Shown here: positions 1 to 12,422 of the stretch, piece by piece | Layout of the letters: the number at the start of each line of letters is the position of its first letter | Position numbering within the stretch: position 1 is the first letter of the stretch | DNA from: Trichoderma breve | Taxonomy: Eukaryota > Ascomycota > Sordariomycetes > Hypocreales > Hypocreaceae | Length of the DNA: 64,000 nt | Assembly: GCF_028502605.1 (NCBI RefSeq) | Contig: NC_079235.1 | Span: 310,001 to 374,000, forward strand | Direction: 5' to 3' | Position numbers and translations under genes: made by a program | Notes under the pieces: generated by a model | Told to the model about the DNA's origin: nothing | Databases searched by the model: none | The model's input: the letters and a program-made list of their open reading frames with translations, nothing else

Positions 1-200
1 AAGGACACAGCAGAATCACGACCGAATTAAAATGGTCCCTCGACATTGGTTGAAAAAGATTCTTTGCCCTTATTTTATATCCCCTCAGCTCTGTCGCCCA
101 AAAGTTGCGTCTACCAGAGACTCCGTGATATCGTACACAGATTTATACAGTCGAAGTCACATATAATCATGATTTTTGCGTCGTAAAATTCCCACCCCGT

Positions 201-754
201 CTACCAGCTTGCCCTCTTCACCCCAGGAAGATTTCCCGCCATGGCCTCCATACGGAAATTGAACTGCAAGGGAAAGAAAAAAAAACAATGTCAGCTTATG
301 GGATCGACCAACTTCAACACCAGCACCCAGACAAATCAATTCGACGAAGGAGAGGACGCACTCTTGTCATCTTAAACGCCCTCAGCACACCACGCCCCTG
401 GCCTCCCATTATACAGCGGTTGCGAATCTGCGTGGGCCGGGTGTAGCAGTGCATCTGCGACAGCTGCAGCTGAGCCGTGGCACGAGTTCGGGGCGGCAAA
501 GTCGTGTTGCGGATCACGTATCGAAGAGCTTGTCTATAAATAGAAGAAGAGAGAAAAAGAGGCAATGATTAGCACTTTGTGCACGACCAAGGGTTTGTTT
601 ACCGGCTTTTGTTTGGCCGAAGAGGGGGTTTTTGATGAAAGAGTTACCTCTCGGCCTCGTGTTCCTCAAAGACCTTGCGCTTGGTGTGGTCGCGAATGGT
701 GCGGGCCTTGACGAAGCAGCCCAGGTCGAGCTTCTTGGCCCGGAACATGGACAT
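201..754 (-). CDS. Mitochondrial small-subunit ribosomal protein uS14m (MRP2-like)
   Basis: Structural protein of the mitochondrial 37S/28S ribosomal subunit, uS14 family. Three exons on the minus strand: 648-754, 362-533 and 201-263, with GT..AG introns and a continuous frame. The protein starts MSMFRAKKLDLG and contains ALRYVIRNTTLPPRTRA. It carries the family signature CYTRPTQIRNRCIMGGQGRG, and exon 3 supplies the expected C-terminus FNFRMEAMAGNLPGVKRASW. The deduced length, about 113 residues, is normal for mitochondrial uS14. The start at 754 is chosen because homologues begin at this MSMFRAK motif. The third exon is only 63 bases and shows up only when the second intron is removed. Family assignment is very likely correct; the exact start is slightly less certain. 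Confidence 0.93.
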
Positions 755-3065
755 GTTGGGCTGGCGGTTTGTTTTTGGCGAGCGGCCGAACCGGAACCTG
801 TGCTGTGGGAAATGGTTGGCGATGGGCGATATTGCGATATTGAAGTTTCGGGGCCAAAGTTTGATGATGCCAAGCTTGCGGCGTTTAGCCGGCGAACTGC
901 CGACATTTCTTGTCTTGGTAACTAATTTCGACTAGCGATGGACAAATGTGATCCGCACGTTGCAACCATCGGGTCATCGCGCTGTGCTCTGGAAAAATGA
1001 TGCCGAATTCTCTCGAGATTCCATTTTTTACATTTTGTCTTTTCTATTTTCTATGCCGATTCGGATCTTGATGCCGACTCGGATCGCAGAGTGCCGTGTT
1101 GAATACTATTTCGTTTGTTGCTGGTTGAGCCAGTGCCGGCACTTCAATGCCTTGTACCCGAGTACCTCTCCATGAGACCCATCTGCGCAGCGCAAGTGGT
1201 ATTTGGTACATGTTCTACTGTAATGCCGATAATGTCCTACCAATAGGCGTGTGAGGATATCGATGGACCATTGTGCCTATTATGGGATATGTATTTCGGT
1301 TCAGGGGGCCAAGCAGTGGGATAGGTGGGATGGATGAGATACCTGTGCCTGTTGTGCTTGTACCTGTGACCAGTTGCCTCTTACTTTTGCCTAGGTATTA
1401 CCCGCTGTCTGTATACAAGGCCTCCATGCTCTGCTGATGTCACCAGTTCGAATAGATGGACAAATGGCATTGCCGAAAAGCAATTGAGTCGTGAATTTGC
1501 CTGCCGACTCAACCGTTGACAGCTGCTCTCTTGGGCTTGGATTCAGTTGCGGAGGCGCAGTTGATGCTGGTTTGATTGCGAAATGGATAACCCGGCATGG
1601 CTGCAAAGAATCGGTTAAAGGGTGGGTTCAGTGCGGACAGAGCTCCCTCTCATTGATTAGACGTGAACTGACGGTTTCAAACTGCTGGATCTTGAGTGCC
1701 CACTGGACCTTTGTACTCGATACCTGGACTGGGGTATCAATGGATGGATTCTATAATGGTAGCACTACAAGCAGTAATTAAGATGATTGATGCCGGGATC
1801 GAACTTCTAGCTCGACAGTCGCGGTGCCTGGTATTTCCGTGTATCTTCTACCTAATCTTCCCGCATCGTTAACTGCATGGCAGTAGGTACACAATACTGC
1901 ACGTCTCCATCTTTCAGGGGAAATAAGCCCCCCCAGCATCTATGCCCGTGTCGGTTTAGCGGGCTCGGCGCGCTGTGCCGGATCGGTCCCTGGCGCGACT
2001 CTTGGCCCTCCTCTTTTTGTTTCCTTTTTCTCTCTTGTTCCTTTTTTCTCTTCCATGGATGGAGTTCCGTCGAGCTTCTTGAGCATTTTTGCCTCCTTGG
2101 GCCAAGCCAAGAAAAGCAGCTTAAATTAGTGCCTCGATGCTACTGTACACACATGAATCGGGCCCCTTGCAGTAGCGTCTGTCTGTGATTGTATCTGTGT
2201 CTGCACCAACGTGCATATTGTGATGCCAGATACAGTAATAAGGAGTTGGTTGTTCTGTTCCATGTGGGTGGCTGCTGCGTCTGTGTCGTTCGTATTCAAT
2301 GTTCCCGTTTACATCAACCGTCAACGTGCACGATCAATGACTTGAGACGCCCTCCATGGAATCAACAATCGATCAACCTCCAGGGACATCAATTCCCCCG
2401 TCTCTGGGCGTGTCAGGCGCTGCAGGCCGCTGAAATTACCACCCTGGACCTCAACTGCTATTGTAGACCCGCCGTGCCAGTCCATGGATGTATCGGGTAC
2501 CTTCTCTGCTGCCCCCCCGGCCGGGCAAGGCTTCGTACCCCTTACACCCGTTGCGGACCCCTCGGGGCTTCTTCCCCGTCTCAATGCAAATGCATCAAAT
2601 CAACCTGGAGCCCCTAATCCCAATCTCTTTCGTTCGTTTTGTTCTTTTCCTTCTTCCGTCCTTAACTCTTCACCTTCGTCCTTCTTTGAAACTCTGCAAA
2701 TCATCAGAGACTCTCGACAATCGCTCAGGGGCCCTGCCGTCTCGGTGCTTGTTGAGACTTGTCTCGTCCTCTCATTGTCGAAACTCGACGCTTTGATTTG
2801 ATCGCCGCTCACTCTCTCCGGTGACAATCTGCTTCCAGTCACTTGCTGCCTCGAAAAAGCAACAGTACATACACTCTCTCCGCAAACAACAAAGCCAACT
2901 TGTTTTCTCTGCAGGGTCAGAGGAAGCCTTACTCTCTCTCATATCATATACAGTTGATACACTCCTTGTCACTGTATCTGATCTCATCCTTCGGCATATC
3001 GAAAGCCTTGCAAATTTTAATATATACCCTTCATTCCGCCACACACCTCGAATACAGCTTCCACA
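755..3065. other. Intergenic region between uS14m and the Crh gene
   Basis: This stretch of 2.3 kb lies between two divergent genes. No open frame in it has recognisable protein features. The part before the Crh start (about 2600-3060) is rich in C/T runs such as CTCTC and TTCTTCC. That is typical of fungal promoters and 5' leaders, and it includes an AT-rich TTTTAATATATA word near 3015. I see no RNA gene or mobile element. Confidence 0.5.
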
Positions 3066-4495
3066 ATGCGGTACTTGAGCGGTCTCCTTGCGGCCGCCCC
3101 TTTGCTGGGCCTCGTCTCTGCCCAGGTTTCCACAAGCTGCAATCCGTTGAACTCAACCGATTGTCCTTCCGATCCTGGTTTCGGCACCGACTACCTCTTC
3201 AACTTCAACACCACACCGTCGTATGAGCTATGGGAGACCACTGCTGGATCCGTCACGTATGACAGCGAGAATGGCGCCGGCTTCACCATCAAGAAGCAGG
3301 GTGACTCGCCCACCATCCGAACCCTCTTCTACTTCTTCTTCGGCCGTGTCGAGCTCCTCCTCAAGGTCGCCCCGGGCGTCGGCATTGTCAGCTCTGCCAT
3401 GTGGCTGAGTGACGATCTCGACGAGGTCGACTGGGAGTTCCTCGGTGTCAACAACACCGCCGCCTCCACAAACTACTTTGGAAAGGGTCTTCAGGACTAC
3501 CACAATGCCGGCGTGTACACCACCCGCGACAACCAGGCCGACTTCCTCAACTACACCACCGTCTGGACCAAGGAGGGCATTGACTGGTACATTGACGGCC
3601 AGCACGTCCGCAACCTCACCCCCGATGCCGCCAACAAGACCCGAAACTACCCCCAGACCCCCATGAGACTCTCTCTTGGTATCTGGGCCGGTGGTGACCC
3701 GTCTCTGCCAGAAGGTACCCGTGAATGGGCCGGTGGTAACACCAGCTACGACCAGGGTCCCTTCACCATGTACGTCAAGAGTGCTCGCATCACCGACTAC
3801 GGCGGTGGTTCCGAGTACGCTTATGGCGACACATCTGGCTCATGGGAGAGCATCAAGGTTACTGGGTAAGTTTTTTTTCACATTGTACATGAAATTTGCA
3901 TACTGACCAAGTCACAAGCGGAAACTCCACTGCCTACAAGGCCATCCACGAAGTGCAAACGCCCAAGCTGTCCATCAGCCAGAAATGGGACAACCTGCCC
4001 GCCGGCGCCAGAATCGGCGTCTACGTGGCCGCCGGTGTTGTCGCCGCCGTCCTGATCGGAGCTCTGCTCTGGTACTGCATCAAGCAGCGCCGAGACGGAG
4101 CCCGCGAGGCCCGCCTGGCCACCGAAATGGAAAAGATGGACCGTATGGAACTCGACAAACTGAAGCGCGAAGGCGTTGATCCGGACGCGTATACTGACTA
4201 CGATTCTCGCAGTATGAGGAAAGAAGGCGTCGTCACCTCTGATGCGCCCCCAGCAAACGTCGGCCCCCTGGACAGCAAGGGCTGGTCAGCCGTCAACATA
4301 GAGTCGCCCATGCAGTCGCCCGCCCCGTTCCTCAACAAGGAAATCGGTGATGTTGCCGGAGGGGATCATCCCGGAAGCCCTGGATCTCCCGCCCCGTCTC
4401 ATCCCGGCCCCAAGCGAGGCTCCAGCACAGCTCCCATCCGAACCTTCAGTGCGAGCCACTCGGGCTACCAGGGACTCCCCGGCGGAGAAGTCTAA
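3066..4495 (+). CDS. Crh-type GH16 cell-wall transglycosylase with a transmembrane tail
   Basis: Extracellular glycosidase/transglycosylase of the GH16 Crh family, which in fungi joins chitin to beta-glucan in the wall. Exons are 3066-3865 and 3919-4495, giving 458 residues. Residues 1-19 form a signal peptide (MRYLSGLLAAAPLLGLVSA). The catalytic motif is DEVDWEFLG at 119-127, matching the family pattern DExDxEFLG, with E120 and E124 as the expected nucleophile and acid/base. Several NxT/S sites are present. After the intron a single hydrophobic helix (about 300-321) is followed by KQRR and a hydrophilic tail of about 135 residues with a KMDRMELDKLKREG helix. The gene therefore encodes a membrane-spanning protein with a cytosolic tail instead of the usual GPI-anchor signal. 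No chitin-binding module is visible. Assignment to GH16/Crh is strong; the wall-linking role is inferred from the family. Confidence 0.92.
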
Positions 4496-5043
4496 AGTGG
4501 GCAAAAAAAACGTCATGAAATGGAAAAAAAGAAAGCGGTGATTTTTGACTCTTTTGTTGTTTTTGTTTGTTAACTCAGAGGGATATCTGGGGGCTCATAC
4601 AGCGCGTGGATGAACGTTTTTGCGTCTTTAATTATTTCCAAAGGGGTCTTCAATGACTTTGTTCTTTCGTGTTTGACTTTTTTTGCCTCCAGACCTTATG
4701 GATGGCGTTTAGGTGTTGAGCTAGAAAGGGGATGTATGGCATTTATGGACACTTTTTATTACTACTATATCTTTTTGACCACATTTGCGCCCTCGGGCCT
4801 CTTTTTCAACCAAAAAAATCTTGCATATAATTCAGCTTGGTCGTGGGAATGAACATATTTCAATTACAACATCATCATTGAGCTTCTGGTTACGTTGTGA
4901 TATAATGAGTGTTGAATGAAGCCATGTGCATGTCCTGTACTTTTTTGTTATTTGAATATCCTCATACTCGTTAACTCATTATAATTATTATAAATTATAA
5001 TATATTGTCCATCAAACAACACCACTGTCCATTCCTCTACGCC
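4496..5043. other. Intergenic region, convergent 3' ends
   Basis: About 550 AT-rich bases separate the stop codons of the Crh gene and the FAD oxidase gene. The sequence holds AT runs such as ATAATTATTATAAATTATAATATA near 4980, suited to 3' untranslated and polyadenylation sequence. No gene seen. Confidence 0.5.
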
Positions 5044-6771
5044 TTATGAGCAAGTCGTCTTGCTGACTTTGAAGCCGCCAGGCATCAGCTTCTGAAAGAC
5101 GCCATGAGGATCATACTTTGCCGCCGTAGTCTTCAAGAAATTAAAGTTGTCGACTCCATATCCACAGAGCGGGTTTTGCGAAGGAGAAGCATAGTTGATG
5201 TACAGGAAAGGGTGGTATGTGCCGTATTTCTTCGCAACAGCCTCCGTTGCGGTAATGAAGTCGTCTCGCGCGGCGTACATCATGCTGTCGAGGCTGGGGT
5301 CGGTCCACCGCGAAGTCAGCCACACCACTATGAGAACATCATGTTAGCATGGTCGTTATTTGTTTGTTTGTAAGACGCTAGTTTACAAGGAATGGAAAGC
5401 TTACCGATCTGGTCATCTGTGACACTCTGGAGGCCGAGACTGTTGCCGCCACTGCGAGCTGCGTATGACTGCTGGACCATGGGCTGGGGGATAAACGAAA
5501 TCATCCAGTCAACCTGGTCTTTGTGCTCGAGTCCGTTGTAGATCTCATCAGTCACGTCCCAAATGTCTCGGACGGTGACATAGTCGTTGGAAAAGGTTAT
5601 GCTGGAAGTCACTTGACTGTAAACTCGAAAGTTAGTGGAGCTTACTCTCAAATGGAAAGACAAAGAAGAGACATACCGATATCCCTTGGCCTGAAACTCA
5701 CTGACTTGGTGCACAAAGTCGGCAAGCTTGATGTGCCCAACATCGTGCTTGACCTGGTTCGGCATGTTTAGGAATTCTTGCAGAGAAGCGGGATTCTCCT
5801 CGCCAATGGTGTTTCCAAAGGCAGCGTTGACGATTTGACCTTGATTATTCGCCAAGTACACAGTCATGAGCTGCACTGACGTGTTGACATCGAAGTGATT
5901 ATTCGCCGTAAAGTCAACCAGAGCCTGGCTCATCTGATCTTGCACTTCCGAGTAACTAGCCTGCGGTCCATTCAAACTAACAAAGACCTCTCCTCCCCAA
6001 AGCCCATCAAAGTCAAAAGAAGCCATCTTGAGGTGTGTTACGATACCAAAGTTGGTGTTGCCTCCCTTCAGCGCCTTGAAGAGATCCGGATAACTCGTGG
6101 CATTGGCATTCACAATCTCACCAGAGGCAAGCACAATCTCATAATTGAGGATGTTGTCAATGGCCCATCCTCGCTTGGGTTGGAAGAGAGACTGGCCGCC
6201 CCCGAGGCTGATACCGCCGGCGCTGACGTCCTCGCAGATTCCGCCCGTAAAGCCAATATTGCTGCTGTTGAAGGCGTCGTAGGTTTCGCCCCAAGTAATA
6301 CCAGCGCCAATGCCAATATATGAGCGATCTTTAGCCAACGAAGCTGAATTCAGGGAGCTGAGATCAATAGAGACACCATCGTCGATGCTATTGAAGCCTG
6401 GGTTGGCGTTATGTCCGCCTCCTCTGACGGCAAATTGGCATTGGTTCTTGACAATGATTTTGACGGCCTTGGACACGTCGAGAGCGGACTTGGGAGTTAC
6501 GACGCAGCCTGGATGCAGGACTGAGGTACCAGACCATCGAGCATTGATGAGAGTGTTGTATTGTGATGTGGAGGGAGAAAAGAAGACGGATGGGAGGGCT
6601 TGGGATAGCTCCCGACACTATAAGGGATGGAACCAAGTTAGAGAGATGAAACCATGTGTACCGTGTTGGGGAACTGTGAAGCCTTACACAAGTAGTGCTC
6701 GAAGCTGCTGGGACTGCGTCGGCATATCCAGCCAGTGCTAGAGCTGAAGCAAAAGCCAGAGCGTTCTTCAT
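5044..6771 (-). CDS. Secreted FAD-linked oxidoreductase, berberine-bridge-enzyme type
   Basis: Predicted secreted flavin oxidase of the PCMH/FAD_binding_4 plus BBE family, which oxidises sugars, alcohols or secondary metabolites with O2. Four exons: 6688-6771, 5677-6617, 5405-5616 and 5044-5327, 506 residues. Residues 1-19 look like a signal peptide (MKNALAFASALALAGYADA). The FAD domain contains RGGGHN (93-98) and GGICEDVSAGG (153-163). H97 and C156 sit where BBE-type enzymes attach FAD through both His and Cys. The C-terminus has the BBE pattern YINYASPSQNPLCGYG and KYDPHGVFQKLMPGGF. The start at 6771 is preferred over an in-frame ATG 13 codons upstream because it places the signal peptide first. 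The substrate cannot be told from sequence, and no biosynthetic cluster surrounds it. Confidence 0.9.
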
Positions 6772-9700
6772 TTTCGACAATGAAAGGTATGACCGGCCCC
6801 TCGTTAACAACTAAACTTATGGGTAAAGAGTAGAATGATGTCCTTTTTTCTTCTTCGCTAGGAAGCCATGGGTCATTTGAAACAATATAAAGTGTTGAGT
6901 TGTCACGTGGATCTGTGTGACCACTCTCCTTGCATGTGGTCAAGCCCACTTTCTGTTTGCTGCTGCTCGCAGATAGCTTTTTCCTTCTTCATAGTATCAG
7001 CATAGTAAAACACAGAGAGTTTTGCACCTTTTCAGTTTGTCAGCTTGTCAGTTTGTCAGCTCGTCATGAAGCATCTCTTGCCAGGCCGTGTACAGAACGT
7101 TCCACTTCTCTTCGCCTTTCAATGCAACTCGGTCTTTCTATGGGTATATGCCACCATTTCATGCAAGGTACGAGGTGAGGATGTGACATCTGCATACGGA
7201 ATACCGAGTTCAATCGGGAAATAGGTCTTTACAAAACGCTTGAACCTTTCGGCTCTCATGCCGGCGGCGTTCGCTGGTGCCTACCGTTTTCTACCTTCTT
7301 AAAACGAACAAGCTTCAGGGCATGTGGCAAAGAGCAGCATTCAAGTTTACATATACGGAGATATACGAAACGCATTGGGTTCATTTACCTACCATCGGTG
7401 TATTCTGAACTACGGAGAGGCCGTGGGTTCGAAATAGGGATATATTGAGCATGTCATTGATCCTACGGAGATACCAGGGATTGGGGATTCTCTCACCGAA
7501 AATATTGTAAAGGGTTCAGTAGATTATGTCATTTTGAAGAAGATGAGAGCTTCCATGTTCTCCTTGCACGAAACTCATCTTAGGATCCCCGCGTAGCCGT
7601 CACTCGGATCCGAATGAACCAATATTCCATACCAGCTGCCTCTTACGGGTTTATAATGACCGATAGCCGTAGGGAAAGATTCGAAAAATATAATCTTGTG
7701 ATCTCAAGCACTAATGTAACGAATTCTCCGTAAATGGAAAGTATTAAGAACACTGATAGCATGAGGAGGTAGCAATATGCCGGAGAATGGTAGGGTATTC
7801 GCAATATACCGAGGTAAGTGGGTGGATGTCGGTGTACGCCGAGAGGTTCCCCAAATGTTCTATCGCTTCCAGACCGGGCTTTTAGATCCAGTGGCTATTC
7901 TGCGGGATTTGTTCTAGATAGACCTAGGAGGCATGATGTTGTAAGAAACTTTAGACTTGCCAAAATGAGCGCCGCGCAGGCAGGGGATATCTGCACATCC
8001 GGCGATCAAAAAGGGGATACAAGAGACCGGACTTGCGTGGGCTTCTTTATAGGCCAACAACCCCACGTTCTGAGATGGGGAAAAATTATCTGACAACAGA
8101 CGAAAGGACTAGATTCTTTGCCTTGTCTTTAAAACGCTTCTTCATCCATTGTTTAATAGCCCCTATCATGACAAGATTAATCTTCGCCGTCTCTATTTTC
8201 CGCCACCTAGCTTATACGTAAAATCGGGGCCTCCTGGAGTTGTAGAGTAACATTGAAGCTATCAACCCCTGCCCTTTGCCAAGGTCCGGATGCCGTGAAA
8301 GATTTTGCATCATTGGAGATGGCTGCAGGATCCGTACTGGAGCCAATATGTTTCAAATACTTTTGGCAGCTGTCATAGCGGAATTACGGATTGCGTTCGC
8401 AAACAGAGGACAGTGTGCAAGAGGGATGCATATGCAAATTGCCGACACGAGTGCGACGTTGACGGGAGACCTATTCCTTGATATAGATTGCCTGCGTAGT
8501 GCTGGGCAGTTTATCGTCCATGTGTTCAGCCGAGCACAATCTGGGATTTGTATAGCTGTAAACCTCGCTCGTTCTCGTCATCGTACCTTGGAAGGATTCA
8601 TTGCGAGCACAAGTATACGCACATACCGAGTATATGCACGCTTACATGCCATGTCGTGATTAGCCTGACGGAAGAACCCCCTTTTAAGATTGTCCTGGAA
8701 AAAATGTAAAGATATACACGGGGAGTGGCTATTCCGCACCACACGTTGACAGGTATATAGCAGCCCAGCAACTACATAAAGTTTATGTGTCGTGATAAGG
8801 TGCAGTGGAAATACCTTTTGTTTCTTACTATTGATCTAGATATCCGGTTCCTTGAACATGTACTCCTATCGCTACGTTCATCTACAACATGCTATTATCA
8901 TTATTTTCATCTACTATATGCTATTGTCGCTATATTCCTCTAGCATCTGCTATCGCCACTACACCTTGGACACTGGTACGAGTATTGCATCTCGGCAACC
9001 ATACAGATATTTTGCATTCTCGAAAAAAATGTTTACAAGTAACGAAGTGCGCCGCTTCAATACTGTGCACCATAAAACCGCCGGCTTGTCTTTGATGTAT
9101 TCAAGGACGGCCAAGGTCCAAAGGATCTGCATGCATCTTGCAAGGCATTGAAGCGTTGATCTTGTTTCAGCGGCTTACATGAGCTGGTGGCTTAGTACTC
9201 CGTACAGTAGATTTGGCTGGGATCAGGTATTAATCCAATGTAATGCTTGGACGAGACCTGGAGACGTAATAATGCTTAAAAGAAAATATAATAAATGCAG
9301 TGTTATGGAATTATTGGCATAGGCACACTCTCGTTCATAGATGGAGTCTGCATGTTGAGCGCTTGATGGAGACAAGTAAAGGCACATGTAGCTTCGCACA
9401 GTCTTGGTGAGCAAATGTACCTGAACCCCTACTGTCTGCGAACCAGCCACTAACGGCACCTGGACAGGCGCTAACGCTGGCTCTGTTTGCCGCGCTGACG
9501 TCACGCAACGCTCAAGCTTCCGATTCGATGATGTGGAACAATGATGTGATGTGATGCCTCTGATATGATAACGGGACATAACAACGTACTACAACGCGCG
9601 TTCCCTGAACGGAGCATCTATTCAATGATCCTACAAGAACACAACTTTGAGTCATACCGACTGTATCTTCTTATCCATACAGAGATAACACCAATTTTTT

Positions 9701-9797
9701 GCCATCATCGCTTTTGTCTCCAACCTCTTACAATCCTCCCAAACCAGTGATACCATCTTGAGCAGACTTAGACAAGACTCCTTTATACATCGACATC
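6772..9797. other. Three-kilobase gene-free region
   Basis: I find no supported gene in these 3 kb. Open frames are short and lack conserved motifs. The sequence between about 7200 and 9200 has many TATACG, CGGAGATA and CCGTA words and looks like degraded DNA, but no terminal repeats or transposase/reverse-transcriptase motifs could be read. The last 200 bases are a pyrimidine-rich leader for the gene starting at 9798. Confidence 0.45.
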
Positions 9798-10901
9798 ATG
9801 GCCGCCAATGTCCCCAGCATCGTGTGGTCCGCTCTCAGAGCCCTCAGCCTCACCGAAGTCCCTAGAGACAGCCCCATCCGACGCCATAGCGAAGGCGACA
9901 AGCCTTATCAGCCCAGCATCGTCGACGTCGCCGTGGTCAAGGCCATGCTGTACCGTGCCAAGAAGCTGCCTGCGGACCTAATTGATACTATTCTAGACAT
10001 GGCTGAGTATTGGATCCATACATCCACGCATCTAGAAGACAGAATCAGCGTCATGGGCGGCTCCGAGGCCAGAGAAAACAGATTTCTGGTAAGCATCTCC
10101 ATCCACTAAAGACCTGTATGTAGCTTGTCCACCTCACAGCTACTAACCATTGTACAACAGCTGCGGTCATATCCGCTTGGACTGCTCAATTCCGGAGCTC
10201 GCCAAAACGCAAACGATCAGCCCTACACCACGACTCTTCCCACCCCTCGACCTCTGGGCGAGACTCTCGATGCCAGCTTCTTCGCCAAGTCTGTCAAATA
10301 TCCCCTCCCGCGGCTAGCTCACCCCGCGCGAAAGATTGTCTTCAAGTTCAGAAGCCAAGATCAAGGGTATGTGAGCAGTCCTGAGGAGGGTGACCATCCT
10401 TATTCCGGATCATGGACGTGTTTTGACGTTGGGCTGGAGAGATTTGACGCCGAGTCTGCAGGTGAGTACATGCCTTCTTCCTCCAATCGGATTAGGGGAC
10501 AAACAAGCTGATAATGGGTTATAGTCGATGGATCTGCACTTTCAGTCAACTCACTTCGACCAGTTCAACCCCCAATCCGGCAGACATCCTCCGATCCGGT
10601 CGGCTACAACTACACCCACGAGCTGCTTCACTCACCCGAGTGGGAGATTCAGCGGAACCAGACAGCCCTCAGGCAGTGGCAAGACCATGTCGTTACGTGG
10701 TCCTACCTGGACGACATTCCAGCTGACTCCGAGAGGAGCAAGGCTCTCGAGGCGCAAGGCAGAGGACGTGGTACAGGCGACGGCAAGTTTGTAAGACAGC
10801 TGCGGGTGGGCGATGTGATTACGGTCTGGGGCAAGGCGAGGTTTCCCGGGTGGGCGAACCGCATCGAGTCAGTCCAGATCGACGTGTACTGGGCCGTGTA
10901 A
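9798..10901 (+). CDS. Conserved-looking protein of unknown function
   Basis: Three exons: 9798-10088, 10161-10461 and 10525-10901. Splice sites keep one frame and give 322 residues. Each intron has canonical ends and the first has a clear CTAAC branch site. I do not recognise the family. The N-terminal part is predicted helical (VVKAMLYRAKKLPADLIDTILDMAEYW). The middle is rich in Pro and Ser. The C-terminal part has an alternating beta-like pattern ending RVGDVITVWGKARFPGWANRIESVQIDVYWAV, which could be a small beta-sandwich. No signal peptide or membrane segment is seen. Codon use resembles the flanking genes, so the model is probably real although its function is unknown. Confidence 0.75.
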
Positions 10902-11344
10902 GATGATGGATGCGATCCTTCATTTCATTTCATTTCTTTGTTTGCGCGTGTTTTGTGATATTGGGGCGTCTGGGAGCTGGCGCATGTGAAATTAACAAAG
11001 AGGCTTGAGAACGCAAAGCTATGATGACTATTAGGATACCTGTTAAATAAAGTCTCGATAAACCAAAATTGGATTTAAGATATAATCACCTTGCAATTAT
11101 CGTATTATTTTACTCATGATAATATTAGAAAGTCTGAGATATTTAATGTCATGCTGTAAAACACCGTTGGCGATTATCATCTCGCACCAAAATTGTTGCC
11201 TGTTGACGTCACAAGGCAATCGCTAAGATGAGTGCCTAATTGCAGGCACCAACATTTTTCTTTACTTCAGACGCAACTTCACATTCCCCCAATTCTCAAT
11301 TATCACCACCTTCAATCCTCGCCGGATCTCTTCCAATTCCTCGC
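10902..11344. other. Intergenic region
   Basis: About 440 bases with an AT-rich 3' part of the upstream gene and then the pyrimidine-rich promoter and leader of the Nudix gene (CCCCCAATTCTC, CACCTTCAATCC). A TGACGTCA palindrome, a CRE-like site, occurs near 11205. No gene seen. Confidence 0.5.
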
Positions 11345-12322
11345 ATGTTGTTTCGACCAGTGTCTAAACACGCCTCATCCGTGTCTTTTCGTCTCCATCT
11401 CCGCACCATCACCATGGCCACCAACACAACGTACACAAGAAATGCTCACAACATTCCTCTGAGCTTACCAGACGGCCTCTCAGAAGACCAGCTCTCGTCG
11501 TTTAAGCCTTTCACCGTAAGTCATTTTGATGGATGCTTTAAAGCTTTTGCCCCTCCACTAACAGAAAAACCATGTGCATAGAGCTGGATCGACACACTCA
11601 CAAAGTCTCTCGCACTGCAGACAAACAAGTCTCACCCGTTCCACTCAGATCCATACGCCCTCCGCAATGTCACCATTCAATCCTACGATTTCTTTGGAGC
11701 AGGCCGCCTCGGCTTCGTCAAGATGACAGCAACCGTTTCCAACTCTGCCGGAGAGTCTCTCCCCGCAGCAGCTCTCTTGCGCGGCCCCAGCGTCGCCATG
11801 CTCGTCATGCTTGTGCCGGACGACGTGCCTAAGGGATCAGACGAGCGCTACGTCGTCTTGACAGTCCAGCCGCGCATCCCTGCCGGTAGCTTGAGCTTCG
11901 TGGAGCTCCCGGCAGGGATGGTAGACGGCTCAGGCAACTTTAAAGGAGTGGCAGCCAAGGAGATTGAGGAGGAGCTGGGCATTACGATTCACGAAGACGA
12001 GTTGACGTGCCTCAGCGAACTTGCAGAGGAATGCATAGAGAAACAGGAATCTACAGACCAAGGGGAAGATCTGACGGCAGCCATGTTCCCGAGTGCGGGT
12101 GGGTGTGACGAGCATATTACCATCTACAGCTACGAGCAGCGCATCCCGAGGAGCCAGTTGAGCGAGTGGGAGGGCCGCCTCACAGGTGAGCGCTCCGACG
12201 GAGAGAGGATTACGCTCAAAGTGGTTCCCATGCAGCATTTGTGGAAAGAAGGGGCTCGGGATGCCAAGTGCCTGGCCGCGTTGGCGCTGTGGCAAGGTCT
12301 ACGCCAGGAGAAGAAACTGTAG
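11345..12322 (+). CDS. Nudix hydrolase, ADP-sugar/nucleoside-diphosphate-sugar pyrophosphatase type
   Basis: Hydrolyses nucleoside diphosphates linked to another moiety; the length and layout resemble fungal ADP-sugar pyrophosphatases. Exons 11345-11515 and 11582-12322 give 303 residues. The Nudix box lies at 169-191 (GMVDGSGNFKGVAAKEIEEE then LGI). Compared with the consensus GX5EX7REUXEEXGU, the first Glu is Gly (G175) and the Arg is Lys (K183). The metal-binding EXXEE core is kept. An upstream PAG just before the box is also typical. Two starts are possible: 11345, which adds a basic, acid-free N-terminus (MLFRPVSKHASSVSFRLHLR) like a mitochondrial presequence, or 11414, which has a better ACCATGG context. 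It is convergent with another Nudix gene 100 bases downstream. Confidence 0.88.
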
Positions 12323-12422
12323 TCGAGCAGGGCCCCCATTGCTGTCCTCCCATCCACCCTTCCTTCTGATAGCATCCCCATGTCTAATATAAAAACCAAA
12401 AACTCCGGATCCGACTTCATCA

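Noticed and set aside
1790..1830. TGCCGGGATCGAAC resembling the 3' end of a tRNA on the minus strand
   Set aside because: The T-stem flanking TTCGATC does not pair and no acceptor or anticodon stem can be formed.
6900..9780. Transposon relic
   Set aside because: The sequence looks degraded, but no terminal repeats, target duplication or transposase motifs could be read.
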